The notes: generated by a model not told the origin, from the sequence alone. A stretch of DNA of 64,000 nt from Methylobacterium sp. W2 (GCF_020662345.1 NZ_VMOA01000007.1:82747-146746), one strand, 5' to 3'; counted from the first letter of the stretch, positions 29,020 to 38,696 are shown. Translations and numbers: made by a program.

Positions 29020-29423
29020 CGTGTCACACATCCCTCTCTCGAAGCGCTCCGGCCACGGGCGTGTCTCTGGCACACTTTGCGTCGTCGCTCTCCCCTCGCG
29101 GACGCGCCATGCATGAGAGAGACCAAAGCTGAGCGGTAAGGACAGACTCGTCCAGAAGTTGCAAGGCCGAAGGAGAGTTGAAACAGCGATCGACTGGACG
29201 TCCCCCGGCGTACCTGCCATCACCGCGACACTCCGAACACGCGGCCGGAGACACTCTCGATGGCCCCTCCCAAGCAGGGTCGCATTGGCAAGCTAATACT
29301 TCATCTTTCTCAAGTCTTTGACGTGTCGCTGGTTTTGGAACGCAGGACCGGCGACGGCTTTTGCTGAACCTGCTTAGATCGAGCCGCCCGCTTCCCGCCA
29401 ACCGTACCCCTGCGAGCCACCCT
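29020..29423. other. Divergent promoter region between the GntR-type regulator and the amidase
   Basis: About 400 nt with no supported gene. An AT-rich patch at about 29297-29325 is the best candidate for promoter and operator sequences. I could not identify a clear inverted repeat for the regulator here. Confidence 0.45.
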
Positions 29424-30668
29424 ATGCCGATGCTCTCGCTCCTATCGCTGCGTGCCCGTATCGAGGCGGGCTCACTCACCCCCGCGCAGGCCGTGGCACT
29501 GACCCGGGACGCGATGGCCGAACACGAACCCTCCATCCGCGCCTTCGTGGCGACCGATCCCAATCCGCACGTCCCCGATGCGGGACCGCTCGCCGGCATC
29601 GCGGTGGGCATCAAGGACATCATCGACACCGCCCACCTGCCGACGCAGATGGGGTCGTCGATCTATCCCGGTTGGCAGCCACGCGCCGATGCCCCCATCG
29701 TGGCGCGGTTGAAGCGCCTCGGCGCCGTGCCCCTGGCCAAGACCACCACGACCGCCTTCGCCTTCATCGACCCCACCGAAACCCGCAATCCCCGCGCGCC
29801 CGGCCGGACGCCCGGCGGTTCGTCCGCCGGTTCGGCGGCTGCGGTGGCCGCGGGCATGCTGCCCCTGGCGCTCGGAACACAGACCGGGGGCTCGGTGATC
29901 CGGCCGGCGGCCTATTGCGGCGTGGTCGGCGTGAAACCGTCGTTCAGGCTGCTGCCGACCGTCGGCGTGAAGTGCTTCTCCTGGACCCTCGACACGCTCG
30001 GCCTGTTCGCCGCGAGCGCGGCCGATGCCGCCCATGCCCTCGCCCTCATCGCCGGCCGGCCGGAGATCGAACAGCCGGCCTCCGTGCCGCGGATCGGGCT
30101 GCTCATCCCGGATTATTGCGACGCGGCCGAACCCGAGGCGCTGCAGGCCCTCGACCGGGCGCGGGCGATGGCGGAGGCAGCGGGCGCCGGCATCCGCGCC
30201 TTCACGCTGCCCGACGAGTTCCGCCACGCTTTCGACGCGCACGCGACGATCCAGGAGTTCGAATCCGCGCAGGCCCTCGCCTGGGAATACGAAACCCACT
30301 CCGATTCGCTGCCGCCGCTCCTGCGCGCGCATCTCGACACGGCCCGGACTATCGAGGCCGCCACCTACGATGCTGCCCGGCGCGTGGCGCATCATGCGAG
30401 GCGCAGCTTGCGGGACATCCTGCGCAGTTCCGACATCGACGTCCTGCTGACGGTCTCGGCCCCGGGCCCGGCGCCGGAGGGGTACGCCTCCACCGGCGAT
30501 TCCCGCTTCAACCGGCTCTGGACGATGATGGGCGTGCCCTGCGTCACCGTCCCCATGCCGGGGGAGGGGCCCCCGCTCGGCGTGCAGGTCATCGCCCGCT
30601 TCGGCGACGATGCTCGGGCGCTTTCGGCGGCGCGGTTCCTGGAGAAGGCTTTCGCCGACAGACCGTGA
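29424..30668 (+). CDS. Amidase signature family hydrolase
   Basis: The 414-residue product has the amidase Ser-cisSer-Lys triad: Lys64 in GIKDIID, Ser133 in GGSSAGSAAA and Ser157 in TQTGGSVIRPAAYCG. It also has the KPSFRLLPTVGVK stretch of the family. It is at the short end for the group (450-500). It would hydrolyse an amide to an acid plus ammonia in the cytoplasm. Start choice between 29424 and 29430 is open. With the divergent GntR regulator and the ABC importer it fits a nitrogen-scavenging module. Confidence 0.9.
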   Translation: MPMLSLLSLRARIEAGSLTPAQAVALTRDAMAEHEPSIRAFVATDPNPHVPDAGPLAGIAVGIKDIIDTAHLPTQMGSSIYPGWQPRADAPIVARLKRLGAVPLAKTTTTAFAFIDPTETRNPRAPGRTPGGSSAGSAAAVAAGMLPLALGTQTGGSVIRPAAYCGVVGVKPSFRLLPTVGVKCFSWTLDTLGLFAASAADAAHALALIAGRPEIEQPASVPRIGLLIPDYCDAAEPEALQALDRARAMAEAAGAGIRAFTLPDEFRHAFDAHATIQEFESAQALAWEYETHSDSLPPLLRAHLDTARTIEAATYDAARRVAHHARRSLRDILRSSDIDVLLTVSAPGPAPEGYASTGDSRFNRLWTMMGVPCVTVPMPGEGPPLGVQVIARFGDDARALSAARFLEKAFADRP

Positions 30669-30854
30669 CCTCATCCCCAATGCCCGGCCGCCGGTCCAGG
30701 TCGCCGGATCACACAGGCGAAGCGTGAGACAGGGCGAAACCGTAACGCGCCGGGCGTCACGAAAACGCCGGTGTCGCGATGCAAGAGCGTATGAAGCGGC
30801 TCCGCGCCGACGATGTCTTCCAGATCGATCCGCCGAACGGTGAGCCACCTCTCC

Positions 30855-32048
30855 ATGCGCCTGCTTCGGCTCTTCGCGATCCTGCCGCTCCTCGTGTCGT
30901 CCCCTGTGATCCACGCGGCGGAGGCGCCGCCGGCGAGCGGTTCCACCGCGCCCGCACCCGCGGTGACCATCGTGCCTGCCGCCAACCGCGAGATCGTCGA
31001 GCAGGCGGTGGTCACCGGCACCCTGGTCCCGCGTGACGAGATCCTGGTGGCACCCGAGATCGAAGGCTACCGCATCACCGAATTGCTGGTGGAGGAGGGC
31101 GCCGAGGTCGAGAAGGGCCAAGTCCTGGCCCGGCTCTCCCTGGAAATGATTGCGACGCAGGAAGCGGCCAACGTCGCCGCCATCGCCAAGTCCCAGGCGG
31201 CGATCGTCCAGGCCCGCAGTCAAATCGTCCAGTCCGAGGCGGCGCAGACCGAGGCCAACCTCTCGTTGGAGCGCGCCCGCTCCCTCATCAAGACCGGGAA
31301 CGCCACGGCGGCGGTGCTGGAGCAGCGGGTCTCGGCCGCTCAGGGCGGCGAAGGCCGGCTCGCCGCGGCGAAGGGCGGCCTGCAACTCGCCGAGGCCGAT
31401 CTCGCGGCGGCGCGGGCGCAGAGCAACGAGATCGCCCTCAAGCGCGCGCGGACCGACATCAAGGCTCCCGATGGCGGCATCGTCAGCCGCCGCACCGCGA
31501 GGATAGGCGCCGCGGCGACGTCCACGGGCGAACCTCTGTTCCGACTCATCGCGCGCGGCGAGATCGAACTCGAAGGCGAGGTGCCGGAAACCTGGATGCC
31601 TCGGATCATGCTCGGCAACACCGTCCGCCTCGAAGCGGACCAGGGGCGGATCGTGACGGGTAAGGTCCGGCGGATCGATCCAGAGATCGACAGGCTGACG
31701 CGCCTCGGAAAAATCCGCATCAGCCTCGACCGCGACCCGTCCCTGCGCATCGGCGCCTTCGCCCGCGGCAAGGTCGAGGTGGCGCGGCGCGACTCCGTGG
31801 CCGTTCCCCTCTCCGCCCTGCTCTACGGGATCGACGGCTCCGCCCTGGTCTACGTGGTGGAGGACGGCACGGTGGAGGCCCGCAAGGTCACCGCCGGCCT
31901 CGCGGCGGACGGGTTCATGGAAATCCGCGAGGGGTTGAGATCCGGCGAGGCCGTCGTCGCGCGGGCGAGCAGCTTCCTGCGCCATGGCGACAGGGTGCGG
32001 CCGGTCCAGCCGAAGACCGACGCGGCTGCCGCCGCGACGTCGCGCTGA
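30855..32048 (+). CDS. RND efflux periplasmic adaptor (second system)
   Basis: From the ATG at 30855 the product is 397 residues with a signal peptide (MRLLRLFAILPLLVS, cut near AEA). It then has the lipoyl half motif IEGYRITELLVEEGAEVEKGQ, a long Ala/Gln/Glu helical hairpin (residues 95-190), KAPDGGIVSRR and a beta-barrel. It is not a lipoprotein, unlike the adaptor at 14.4 kb. It should form a tripartite pump with the permease 19 nt downstream. The Met at 30813 lacks a ribosome site. Confidence 0.9.
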   Translation: MRLLRLFAILPLLVSSPVIHAAEAPPASGSTAPAPAVTIVPAANREIVEQAVVTGTLVPRDEILVAPEIEGYRITELLVEEGAEVEKGQVLARLSLEMIATQEAANVAAIAKSQAAIVQARSQIVQSEAAQTEANLSLERARSLIKTGNATAAVLEQRVSAAQGGEGRLAAAKGGLQLAEADLAAARAQSNEIALKRARTDIKAPDGGIVSRRTARIGAAATSTGEPLFRLIARGEIELEGEVPETWMPRIMLGNTVRLEADQGRIVTGKVRRIDPEIDRLTRLGKIRISLDRDPSLRIGAFARGKVEVARRDSVAVPLSALLYGIDGSALVYVVEDGTVEARKVTAGLAADGFMEIREGLRSGEAVVARASSFLRHGDRVRPVQPKTDAAAAATSR

Positions 32049-32067
32049 GAATCGGACCCGACAGCCC

Positions 32068-35000
32068 ATGCGCCTCAACATTTCCGCCTGGGCGATCCGC
32101 AAGCCGATCACCTCGATCGTCCTGTTCCTCGTCCTGATGATCCTCGGGCTCGTGAGCTTCCGTTCGCTGCCGATCACGCAGTTCCCGAACATCGACATCC
32201 CGATCGTGGCGATCCAGGTCACCCAGGCCGGCGCGGCTCCCTCGGAGCTGCAGACCCAGGTGACGAAGGTGGTGGAGGATGCCGTCGCCGGGGTGAAGGG
32301 CGTCAAGCACATCATCTCGACGATCTCGGAAGGCGTCTCGGCCACCACCATCGAGTTCCGCCTCGAAGTGAACGTGGATCGCGCCGTCAACGACGTGAAG
32401 GACGCCATCGCCAAGGTGCGCGTGACCCTGCCGCGCACCATCGACGAGCCGATCATCAGCCGCGTCGAGATCGCCGGTCTGCCGATCATGGTCTATGGCG
32501 CTTCGGCGCCGGCAATGACGCCGGAAGACCTGTCCTGGCTCATCGACGACGTCATCGCCCGGCAGGTCCAGGGCGTGAAGGGCGTCGGCGGGGTCGAGCG
32601 CCTGGGCGGTGTCGCCCGCGAGATCCGCGTCACGCTCAAACCCGACCGCCTCCTGGCGCTGGGCATCACCGCGGCGGACGTGAACCGCCAGCTCCGCCTC
32701 ACCTCGGCCGACATGGCGGGCGGGCGCGGCGAACTCGGCGGACAGGAACAGTCGATCCGGACGCTGGCCGGCGCCGCCAGCCTCGACACCCTCGCCCAGA
32801 CCTCAATCATCGTCCCTGGCAACCGCAAGGTCCGCCTGGACGAGTTGGCGACGCTGGTGGACGGCTCGGAGGAGCCGCGCACCTTCGCGCGCTTCAACGG
32901 TGAGCCCGTTGTCGCCTTCGCGATCTCGCGGGCGACGGGCGCCAGCGATGCCGAGGTCGCCACCGCCGTGGCGCGCAAGATCGACGATCTCGCCGCCAAG
33001 CATCCCGGTGTCCGGTTCGACCTGATCGACACCTCCGTCATCAACACGGTAGGCAATTACCATTCGGCCATGCTGAGCCTGATCGAGGGCGCGGCGCTGG
33101 CCGTCATCGTCGTGTTCCTGTTCCTGCGGGATTGGCGGGCGACGCTCATCGCGTCGATCGCGCTGCCCCTCTCGGTGCTGCCGACCTTCTGGGTGATGAG
33201 CACTCTCGGCTTCTCTCTCAACGCCGTCAGCCTGCTCGCCATCACCCTCGTCACCGGCATCCTCGTGGACGATGCCATCGTCGAGATCGAGAACATCGTC
33301 CGGCACATGCGGATGGGGAAATCCGCCTACCGGGCGGCCCTGGAGGCCGCCGACGAGATCGGCCTCGCGGTCATCGCGATCACCGCGACGATCATCGCGA
33401 TCTTCGCGCCCGTCTCCTTCATGAGCGGCATCGCCGGCCAGTATTTCAAGCAGTTCGGCCTCACCATCGCGGCGGCCGTGTTCATGTCCCTGCTGGTGGC
33501 GCGCCTCATCACGCCGCTGCTCGCCGCCTACTTCCTGCGCGATCACGGACCGGACCACGAGCGCGAGGGGCCGGTCATGCGGGCCTATACCCGCGTGGTC
33601 GCGTGGTCGGTGCGGCACAAATTCATCACCCTGGTGGTGGGCCTCGCCTGCTTTGCCGGGTCGATCATGTCCACCGGCCTGCTGCCCGCCGGCTTCCTCC
33701 CGGCCGAGGATGCGGCACGGACGATCTTCGTGGTTGAACTGCCGCCCGGCGCCCGCCTCGCCGACACCACCCGCGTCACCGACGGCATCGTCGACAGGAT
33801 CAAGGCGCTGCCCGAAGTCCGCAGCGTGTTCGTGGATGGCGGCCGCCAGCTGCCGGCCAAGAAGGAGGTGCGGCTCGCGAGCTTCACCATCAACCTGACG
33901 CCGAAGAACGCGCGCCAGCGCACCCAGAAGCAGCTCGACAAGGTCATCGGCGCGATCCTGCGCGAGGAACCGGACATCCGGTTCTGGTCTCTGCGCGACA
34001 GCGGCCAGCGCGATCTCGCCCTCATCGTCTCGGGGCCGGACCTGCGCTTGGTCTCGGAGACGGCGGCGCGGCTGCAACGCGAGGCGGCCTCCGTGCCCCA
34101 CCTCGTCAACGTGCTCTCCACCGCCCCCCTCGACCGCACCGAGATCCGCATCCGCCCGAAGGCCGGCGTCGCGGCCGATCTCGGCGTGTCCACCGACCTC
34201 ATCGCCGAAACCGTGCGGGTGGGGACCATCGGCGACATCGGCGCCAATCTCGCCAAGTTCAACGCCGTCGACCGGCAGGTGCCGATCCGGGTGCAGCTGC
34301 CGCTCGCCCTGCGCGGAGACCTGTCCCAGCTGGAGAGCCTGAAGGTCCCGGTGAAGGGAGGCGCCTCCGTTCCGCTCTCCACGGTAGCCGATCTCAGCCT
34401 CGGGCGCGGACCCACGGCCATCGATCGCTACGACCGCTCGATCCGCGTAGCCCTCGAGGCCGATATGGAGGGCTCGGACGCGCTGGGCACCCTGATCGAA
34501 TCCGTGATGGCGTTGCCGACCGCGAAAAACCTGCCGCCGGGCGTGAGCATCAGCCAGACCGGCGATGCCGAGATCATGGGCGAGGTGTTCGAAGGGTTCG
34601 CACTCGCCATGGGCGCCGGCCTGATGATGGTGTTCGGGGTGCTGGTGCTGCTGTTCGGCAACTTCCTTCAGCCGCTCACCATCCTGTTCTCGCTGCCCCT
34701 TTCCATCGGAGGTGCGATCCTCGGGCTGCTGATCTTCCACATGCCGATCTCGATGCCGGTGGTGATCGGCATCCTGATGCTCATGGGCGTGGTCACCAAG
34801 AACGCAATCATGCTGGTGGATTTCGCCATCGAGGAGATGGCGCGGGGCGTGGATTGCGCCACCGCCATCATCGATGCGGGGCGCAAGCGCGCCCGGCCCA
34901 TCGTCATGACCACCATCGCCATGGCGGCGGGCATGGTGCCATCAGCCATGGCGCTCGGCATCGGCGGCGAATTCCGCGCGCCCATGGCGGTTGCGGTCAT

Positions 35001-35205
35001 CGGCGGCCTGATCGTCTCCACCGGCCTGTCGCTGATCTTCGTGCCGGCGATCTTCGTCCTGGTGGACGACCTCTCCCGCCTCTTCGTCCGGCTCTTCGGT
35101 CGCTTCATCGGGCGGAAGGACGAACCCACCGAAGGGGCGTTCGCCCTGCCGATCACGCCGGCCAATGACGGAAAGGGTTTTCCGTCACGCTCGGCGGCGG
35201 AGTAG
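32068..35205 (+). CDS. RND family efflux permease (second system)
   Basis: The 1045-residue protein starts MRLNISAWAIRKPITSIVLF, typical of AcrB/MdtB-like pumps. It has twelve helices, the proton-relay motif LVDDAIVEIENIVRHM near residue 400, and GFLPAEDAARTIF at the start of the second half. GDAEIMGEVFEGF and KNAIMLVDFAIEE mark the end of the second periplasmic loop and TM10. It probably exports hydrophobic compounds or metals in exchange for protons. The frame is open upstream to 31984 but the Met at 32068 is the family start. It is not closely similar to the first permease. Confidence 0.94.
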   Translation: MRLNISAWAIRKPITSIVLFLVLMILGLVSFRSLPITQFPNIDIPIVAIQVTQAGAAPSELQTQVTKVVEDAVAGVKGVKHIISTISEGVSATTIEFRLEVNVDRAVNDVKDAIAKVRVTLPRTIDEPIISRVEIAGLPIMVYGASAPAMTPEDLSWLIDDVIARQVQGVKGVGGVERLGGVAREIRVTLKPDRLLALGITAADVNRQLRLTSADMAGGRGELGGQEQSIRTLAGAASLDTLAQTSIIVPGNRKVRLDELATLVDGSEEPRTFARFNGEPVVAFAISRATGASDAEVATAVARKIDDLAAKHPGVRFDLIDTSVINTVGNYHSAMLSLIEGAALAVIVVFLFLRDWRATLIASIALPLSVLPTFWVMSTLGFSLNAVSLLAITLVTGILVDDAIVEIENIVRHMRMGKSAYRAALEAADEIGLAVIAITATIIAIFAPVSFMSGIAGQYFKQFGLTIAAAVFMSLLVARLITPLLAAYFLRDHGPDHEREGPVMRAYTRVVAWSVRHKFITLVVGLACFAGSIMSTGLLPAGFLPAEDAARTIFVVELPPGARLADTTRVTDGIVDRIKALPEVRSVFVDGGRQLPAKKEVRLASFTINLTPKNARQRTQKQLDKVIGAILREEPDIRFWSLRDSGQRDLALIVSGPDLRLVSETAARLQREAASVPHLVNVLSTAPLDRTEIRIRPKAGVAADLGVSTDLIAETVRVGTIGDIGANLAKFNAVDRQVPIRVQLPLALRGDLSQLESLKVPVKGGASVPLSTVADLSLGRGPTAIDRYDRSIRVALEADMEGSDALGTLIESVMALPTAKNLPPGVSISQTGDAEIMGEVFEGFALAMGAGLMMVFGVLVLLFGNFLQPLTILFSLPLSIGGAILGLLIFHMPISMPVVIGILMLMGVVTKNAIMLVDFAIEEMARGVDCATAIIDAGRKRARPIVMTTIAMAAGMVPSAMALGIGGEFRAPMAVAVIGGLIVSTGLSLIFVPAIFVLVDDLSRLFVRLFGRFIGRKDEPTEGAFALPITPANDGKGFPSRSAAE

Positions 35206-35214
35206 CCGCAACGG

Positions 35215-36561
35215 TCAGCCCTTCTTGTCGAGGGGACGTCCCAGCAGTCGCGCGAACTCGGCCTCGATCTCCTCCACCGAGAAGGGATTCTGGCTCGCGG
35301 GCGCAGCCCGGCGCGGGGCGGACGCTTCCTGCGGAGCGAGCGGAGGCGGCGGGGCCGGAAGGAACACGTCCAGTGCCGGCGCCGCCGGCTCGCTGCGTGA
35401 GGGTTCGCTCGGCTCAGCGTCTGCGAACACCGGCTTGGCCTTCGACTGGACAGCCGGCGGCTCGTCCGGAACGTTGTCCGCCGGCGCGGCCATGGCGGCC
35501 GCCATCGGGTCGATCGGCTGGTCCGCGGTCGCTTTGTCGGCAGCAACCGGTTCAAGACGTGGTTCGGCCTTTGCCGCCGCTTTCGGCTCGGCGGGGGGCG
35601 CCTTTGCCGATGTCGATGGAACGGCCTGCGTGGACGGGGAGATCGCGGCCGATGGCCGGCGCAGGGCCTCCTCCAGCTGCCTTGCCATATCGGACAGGAT
35701 GGCCGCATCCACGGGACGGGAACTCGTCGGCCGGACTAAGGGCGGCGGAACGGGGGGAACCTGCTCCACGACCGGCGCGGGTTTCACCGGAGGTTGTGGC
35801 CGCGCCGCCTTCTCCGGGCTCGGCGCCTCGATGGCGGCGGCAGCCACCGGCGCGGGCGGGGCCTCCGGCGCCGTGGCTTGCTTCGGGGGTTCCACGGCAG
35901 GAACGGTCGGTTCGACGGCGCCGTCCGGCTGGATGTCCGCAGCCCGCGGCCGGTCCGGGATTTCGGGCTTCAGGTTGGCCAGCGGGGGCGGGTTCCGCCG
36001 CGCCGCCTTTGCCGCCAGCAGATCCGCCTTGGTGAAGCGGGACGCCGGCTTCGCCTCGGCGGGGACATCGCTACGAGGCTCGGCGGGCGCGTTGACGGTG
36101 GCGGCCGGTTCCGGAGCCGGCGCCCTGGGCTCGTCGAAGATTGGAGGCTGCATGACCGGTGGAGCAGCCGGCGCGGGCGGATCGGCCGGCCGCGCCGGCT
36201 CGAAGACCGGCTCTTCGGGGAACGGCTCGACCCTGGCCGCCTCGTCGAGGGGAAGCCGCGCACCGGCGCCCCGGTGGATGTTGCGTTCCACGATGACGTC
36301 GTTGGGACCGCCCACCAGGAGCAGATGCTCGACATTGTCCCGGCGCAGAAGAATCAGCTGCCGCTGCCGGTCGAGTTCGTAGATGTCGACGATGCCGAGA
36401 CGGGGCTGACGGCCGCGCGGACCGGATTTCGACAGGGCCATGCCCCTGCCGGAGAACCGCCGGAAGATCAGGACGATGGCGGCCAGAACGGCGAAAATGA
36501 CGACGAAAATGATCAGGAACTGGAGCGGAAAGGAGCCGTCCGAATTAAAGAACGCTGACAA
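35215..36561 (-). CDS. fliO: FliO-like flagellar biosynthesis protein with long Pro/Ala-rich tail
   Basis: The 448-residue protein has one membrane helix (residues 14-34), then a FliO/MopB-like domain at about 40-95 with RLGIVDIYELDRQRQLILL and HLLLVGGPNDVIVERN. From about 100 to 420 it is Pro, Ala and Glu rich and low complexity, and the last 24 residues (NPFSVEEIEAEFARLLG) look structured again. Ordinary FliO proteins are near 100-150 residues. FliO helps assemble the FliP ring of the export gate; fliP is not in the window. Its 3' end faces the RND permease. Confidence 0.8.
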   Translation of the reverse strand: MSAFFNSDGSFPLQFLIIFVVIFAVLAAIVLIFRRFSGRGMALSKSGPRGRQPRLGIVDIYELDRQRQLILLRRDNVEHLLLVGGPNDVIVERNIHRGAGARLPLDEAARVEPFPEEPVFEPARPADPPAPAAPPVMQPPIFDEPRAPAPEPAATVNAPAEPRSDVPAEAKPASRFTKADLLAAKAARRNPPPLANLKPEIPDRPRAADIQPDGAVEPTVPAVEPPKQATAPEAPPAPVAAAAIEAPSPEKAARPQPPVKPAPVVEQVPPVPPPLVRPTSSRPVDAAILSDMARQLEEALRRPSAAISPSTQAVPSTSAKAPPAEPKAAAKAEPRLEPVAADKATADQPIDPMAAAMAAPADNVPDEPPAVQSKAKPVFADAEPSEPSRSEPAAPALDVFLPAPPPPLAPQEASAPRRAAPASQNPFSVEEIEAEFARLLGRPLDKKG

Positions 36562-36837
36562 GATCGGGCTCTTTCGGGTTTCGGGCCGGAGGCCCTACGC
36601 AGCACAGGTTGTCCTGATATCACGGTCGGGGCGGCCGAAGGCAATAACGTTAAGAGTTCGTTTACGCTAACTCGTTGATTTGGTTAACGCACGTTCCTCG
36701 GTTCTACGGAATTGCAGGAGCGTCGTTCCCCACAGAAAAAACCGACTGGCATGGTGGCAACGGGCAAAAGGAAACCCGCCACGGCGTGAGCCGGGCGGGT
36801 GAAGGACGTTAAGATCTGTCGGGGTGGGTGCGGCGGC

Positions 36838-37164
36838 TTAGTACCCGTAGCGGTAGGCACGACGGTAGTGCTGCGCTTGGCGGCGCAGATGCGCATCGTA
36901 GCGCCGCTCATGAAGGAATTCGCGACGAATGTGTTGCCGGTAGCGGTGCTCGGGCGAGTGGCCGTAGCCGTAGCCGTAGCCGTAGCCGCCGCGCCCGTAG
37001 CCGCCTCCATAGCCATAGCCACCGCCGTAGTACTGCACGGTCTCGATCGTTTCATGCGAGTCGTGACTGTCCGCGGCGATAGGCAGAGGCGCCGCTTCGG
37101 CGATGGAGGCCAAGCCGACACAGGCCGCGATCGTCAAAAGGATCTTGCTTGAACGTATGCGCAC
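36838..37164 (-). CDS. Secreted Gly/Tyr-rich protein with repeats
   Basis: A GTG at 37164 with AGGGAGG about 5 nt upstream is the best start, giving 108 residues; a TTG farther up has no ribosome site. The signal peptide runs to AEA near residue 25. Residues 45-70 are tandem Tyr-Gly units coded by repeated GGCTAC triplets (GGYGYGGGYG and similar), followed by a His/Arg/Tyr-rich tail with RYRQHIRREFLHERRY. Such proteins are common in Methylobacterium-type genomes and have no assigned role. Repeat number may vary by replication slippage. Confidence 0.75.
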   Translation of the reverse strand: MRIRSSKILLTIAACVGLASIAEAAPLPIAADSHDSHETIETVQYYGGGYGYGGGYGRGGYGYGYGYGHSPEHRYRQHIRREFLHERRYDAHLRRQAQHYRRAYRYGY

Positions 37165-37272
37165 GATTGCCTCCCTGAAATTCAATGTCGCAGTGATGAG
37201 CTCCCCAGAATGAACGGGGGATTGCCGAGGCTGCCGCGCTCAACCACGTTTTCGTGAGACGGAGATCGAAAC

Positions 37273-37301
37273 ACCCCGCGCCAGCTTCCGCCGGGCGGGG
37301 T
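37273..37301. terminator. Hairpin in the fliO-flgB gap
   Basis: ACCCCGC and GCGGGGT form a 7-bp stem with a 15-nt loop. The following bases on the minus strand are GTTTCG, so it would be a weak terminator at best for the leftward ORF farther right. Confidence 0.25.
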
Positions 37302-37470
37302 CAGTTATTCAGAGGAGCCTCGGGGAGGACAGCTCCGGAGAGGGCGATGCACGGGGCGGGCCGTGGTTAGGGCGTCATCCCACGCAGCGAATGTCGCGCA
37401 CCCTCCCTGTCGCGGTCTGTATCGCTTCCACCAACACGCGATGCACTTGGTGCCGGTCCTCAGCGAGCCG

Positions 37471-37725
37471 CTATTCGTGAACGCGCCGCTCCTCGAGCAG
37501 CTTCTTCTCATGGTCGCGTGTCACCTCGACCTCCTTCTTCCGTACCGCCATCTCGGTCTCACGCATCAGCGCGCACCGGTCGTGCGAGGCGGAGATCCCG
37601 CGAAGGCCGTCGATGAGGTCTTGCAGGTCGCCCTGTCCCATGACCATGCCGGCGATCTGCGCCAGACCGGCGCCGCCGACTGAAGGAGAAGCGATGTGCG
37701 GCGGCCTCTCCATCTTCGCGCGCAT
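37471..37725 (-). CDS. Hypothetical ORF, 84 aa, doubtful
   Basis: This frame has a protein-like composition: a Gly/Ala/Met middle (VGGAGLAQIAGMVMGQGDL) and a charged helix (RETEMAVRKKEVEVTRDHEKKLLEERR). It has no ribosome site at the ATG at 37725 or the one at 37713 and is surrounded by recombinase debris. It may be a remnant of a phage or island gene. I recognise no family. Confidence 0.3.
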   Translation of the reverse strand: MRAKMERPPHIASPSVGGAGLAQIAGMVMGQGDLQDLIDGLRGISASHDRCALMRETEMAVRKKEVEVTRDHEKKLLEERRVHE

Positions 37726-37735
37726 GTAGCCGATC

Positions 37736-38086
37736 GTGGTCCCGGCGGAAATCGGCCATGTCCCAGAGGAAAAGCGATACGGACCCGTCATCGTTCATCA
37801 GCGTCAGGGCAGGCCGTATCGAAGCTATGAGCTGACGCGTTTATGGAGGGCCGTGCGGTCAGAGGCGGGCCTTCCGGTCAGTCTTTGGTGCCGAGACCTG
37901 CGTGCAAGCGCCATTACGGTGGTCAGGGACAACGGCGCCTTGACCGACGACGCGAACAAGGTCGCGGGGCACTCGAAGCCTCGGATCACCGCTGCGGTCT
38001 ACGATCGATCCAGCCTCGAAGCTCACCGCAGCTTTACGGTTGCACGCGGTGCGAAACAGGGCGGGAACGACATGGGGAACCGGTAG
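37736..38086 (+). pseudogene. C-terminal remnant of a tyrosine recombinase
   Basis: The frame contains GRPYRSYELTRLWRAVRSEAG, then CRDLRASAITVVRDNG and VAGHSKPRITAAVYDR, which correspond to the catalytic end of phage integrases: the Arg after the HxLR position (here RDLRAS), the second His (GHS) and the nucleophile Tyr (VYDR). The N-terminal and core-binding parts are missing, and the first 25 residues are unrelated. It is a dead fragment. It probably belonged to an element that entered between fliO and flgB. Confidence 0.65.
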
Positions 38087-38270
38087 GAACGACTGCGAGC
38101 AATATCAGCGCGTTACGCTGCGTAGGTGTCAAGAGTTCGTTAACAGGCAGCGTCCGCGCCGAGCATCCGCTGCCGACAGACAGGCTCTTAACCGGACGTT
38201 AACCATGGAGGCGGCAGATTTTGCCCATCGCTCCGGGGTCGTCCGGCGGCGCCGAGGGGCTCCGAGCACC

Positions 38271-38696
38271 GTGTCCGTCACCGATCTCCCGATCCTCTCC
38301 ATGCTTCGCACGCGGATGCAGTGGCATCAGACGCGCCAGAAGCTGCTCGCCGAGAACGTCGCCAACGCCGATCTGCCGGGTTTCAAGCCGCGTGATCTCG
38401 CGAACCCCAGCTTCGGCGGCGGGACCGGCGACCTCGCCCAGCCGTCCGGATCGACGGGAGGCAATTCGGGCCTCGCCGTCACCAGCCCGGCTCACATCGC
38501 CCTCAACGGCGGCCCCGAAGGACCGGGCGCGGAACCGCGCCGGTTCAACGGGTTCGAGATCAGGCCCAGCGGGAACGGGGTTAATCTCGAGGAGGAGATG
38601 ATGAAGGCCGGCGACAACCAAGCCGATTATCAGCTCGCCGCGACGATGTACCAGAAGAGCCTCGACAAGCTGAAGATCGCCATCGGCAAGCGCTGA
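38271..38696 (+). CDS. flgB: FlgB, flagellar proximal rod protein
   Basis: From the GTG at 38271 the product is 141 residues with the flagellar rod N-terminal motif LPILSMLRTRMQWHQ followed by LLAENVANADLPGFKPRDL, and the C-terminal LATMYQKSLDKLKIAIG helix. FlgB is the first rod protein above the MS ring. The frame is open upstream past 38205, but family starts begin near LPIL, so I chose the GTG; its ribosome site is weak. It heads the cluster flgB-flgC-fliE-fliQ-fliR-flhB. Confidence 0.92.
   Translation: MSVTDLPILSMLRTRMQWHQTRQKLLAENVANADLPGFKPRDLANPSFGGGTGDLAQPSGSTGGNSGLAVTSPAHIALNGGPEGPGAEPRRFNGFEIRPSGNGVNLEEEMMKAGDNQADYQLAATMYQKSLDKLKIAIGKR

Noticed and set aside
37694..37729. An 11-codon plus-strand frame beginning ATGTGCGGCGG after AAGGAG
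   Set aside because: A good ribosome site, but the frame is too short and could only be the leftover start of a deleted gene; not enough to call.
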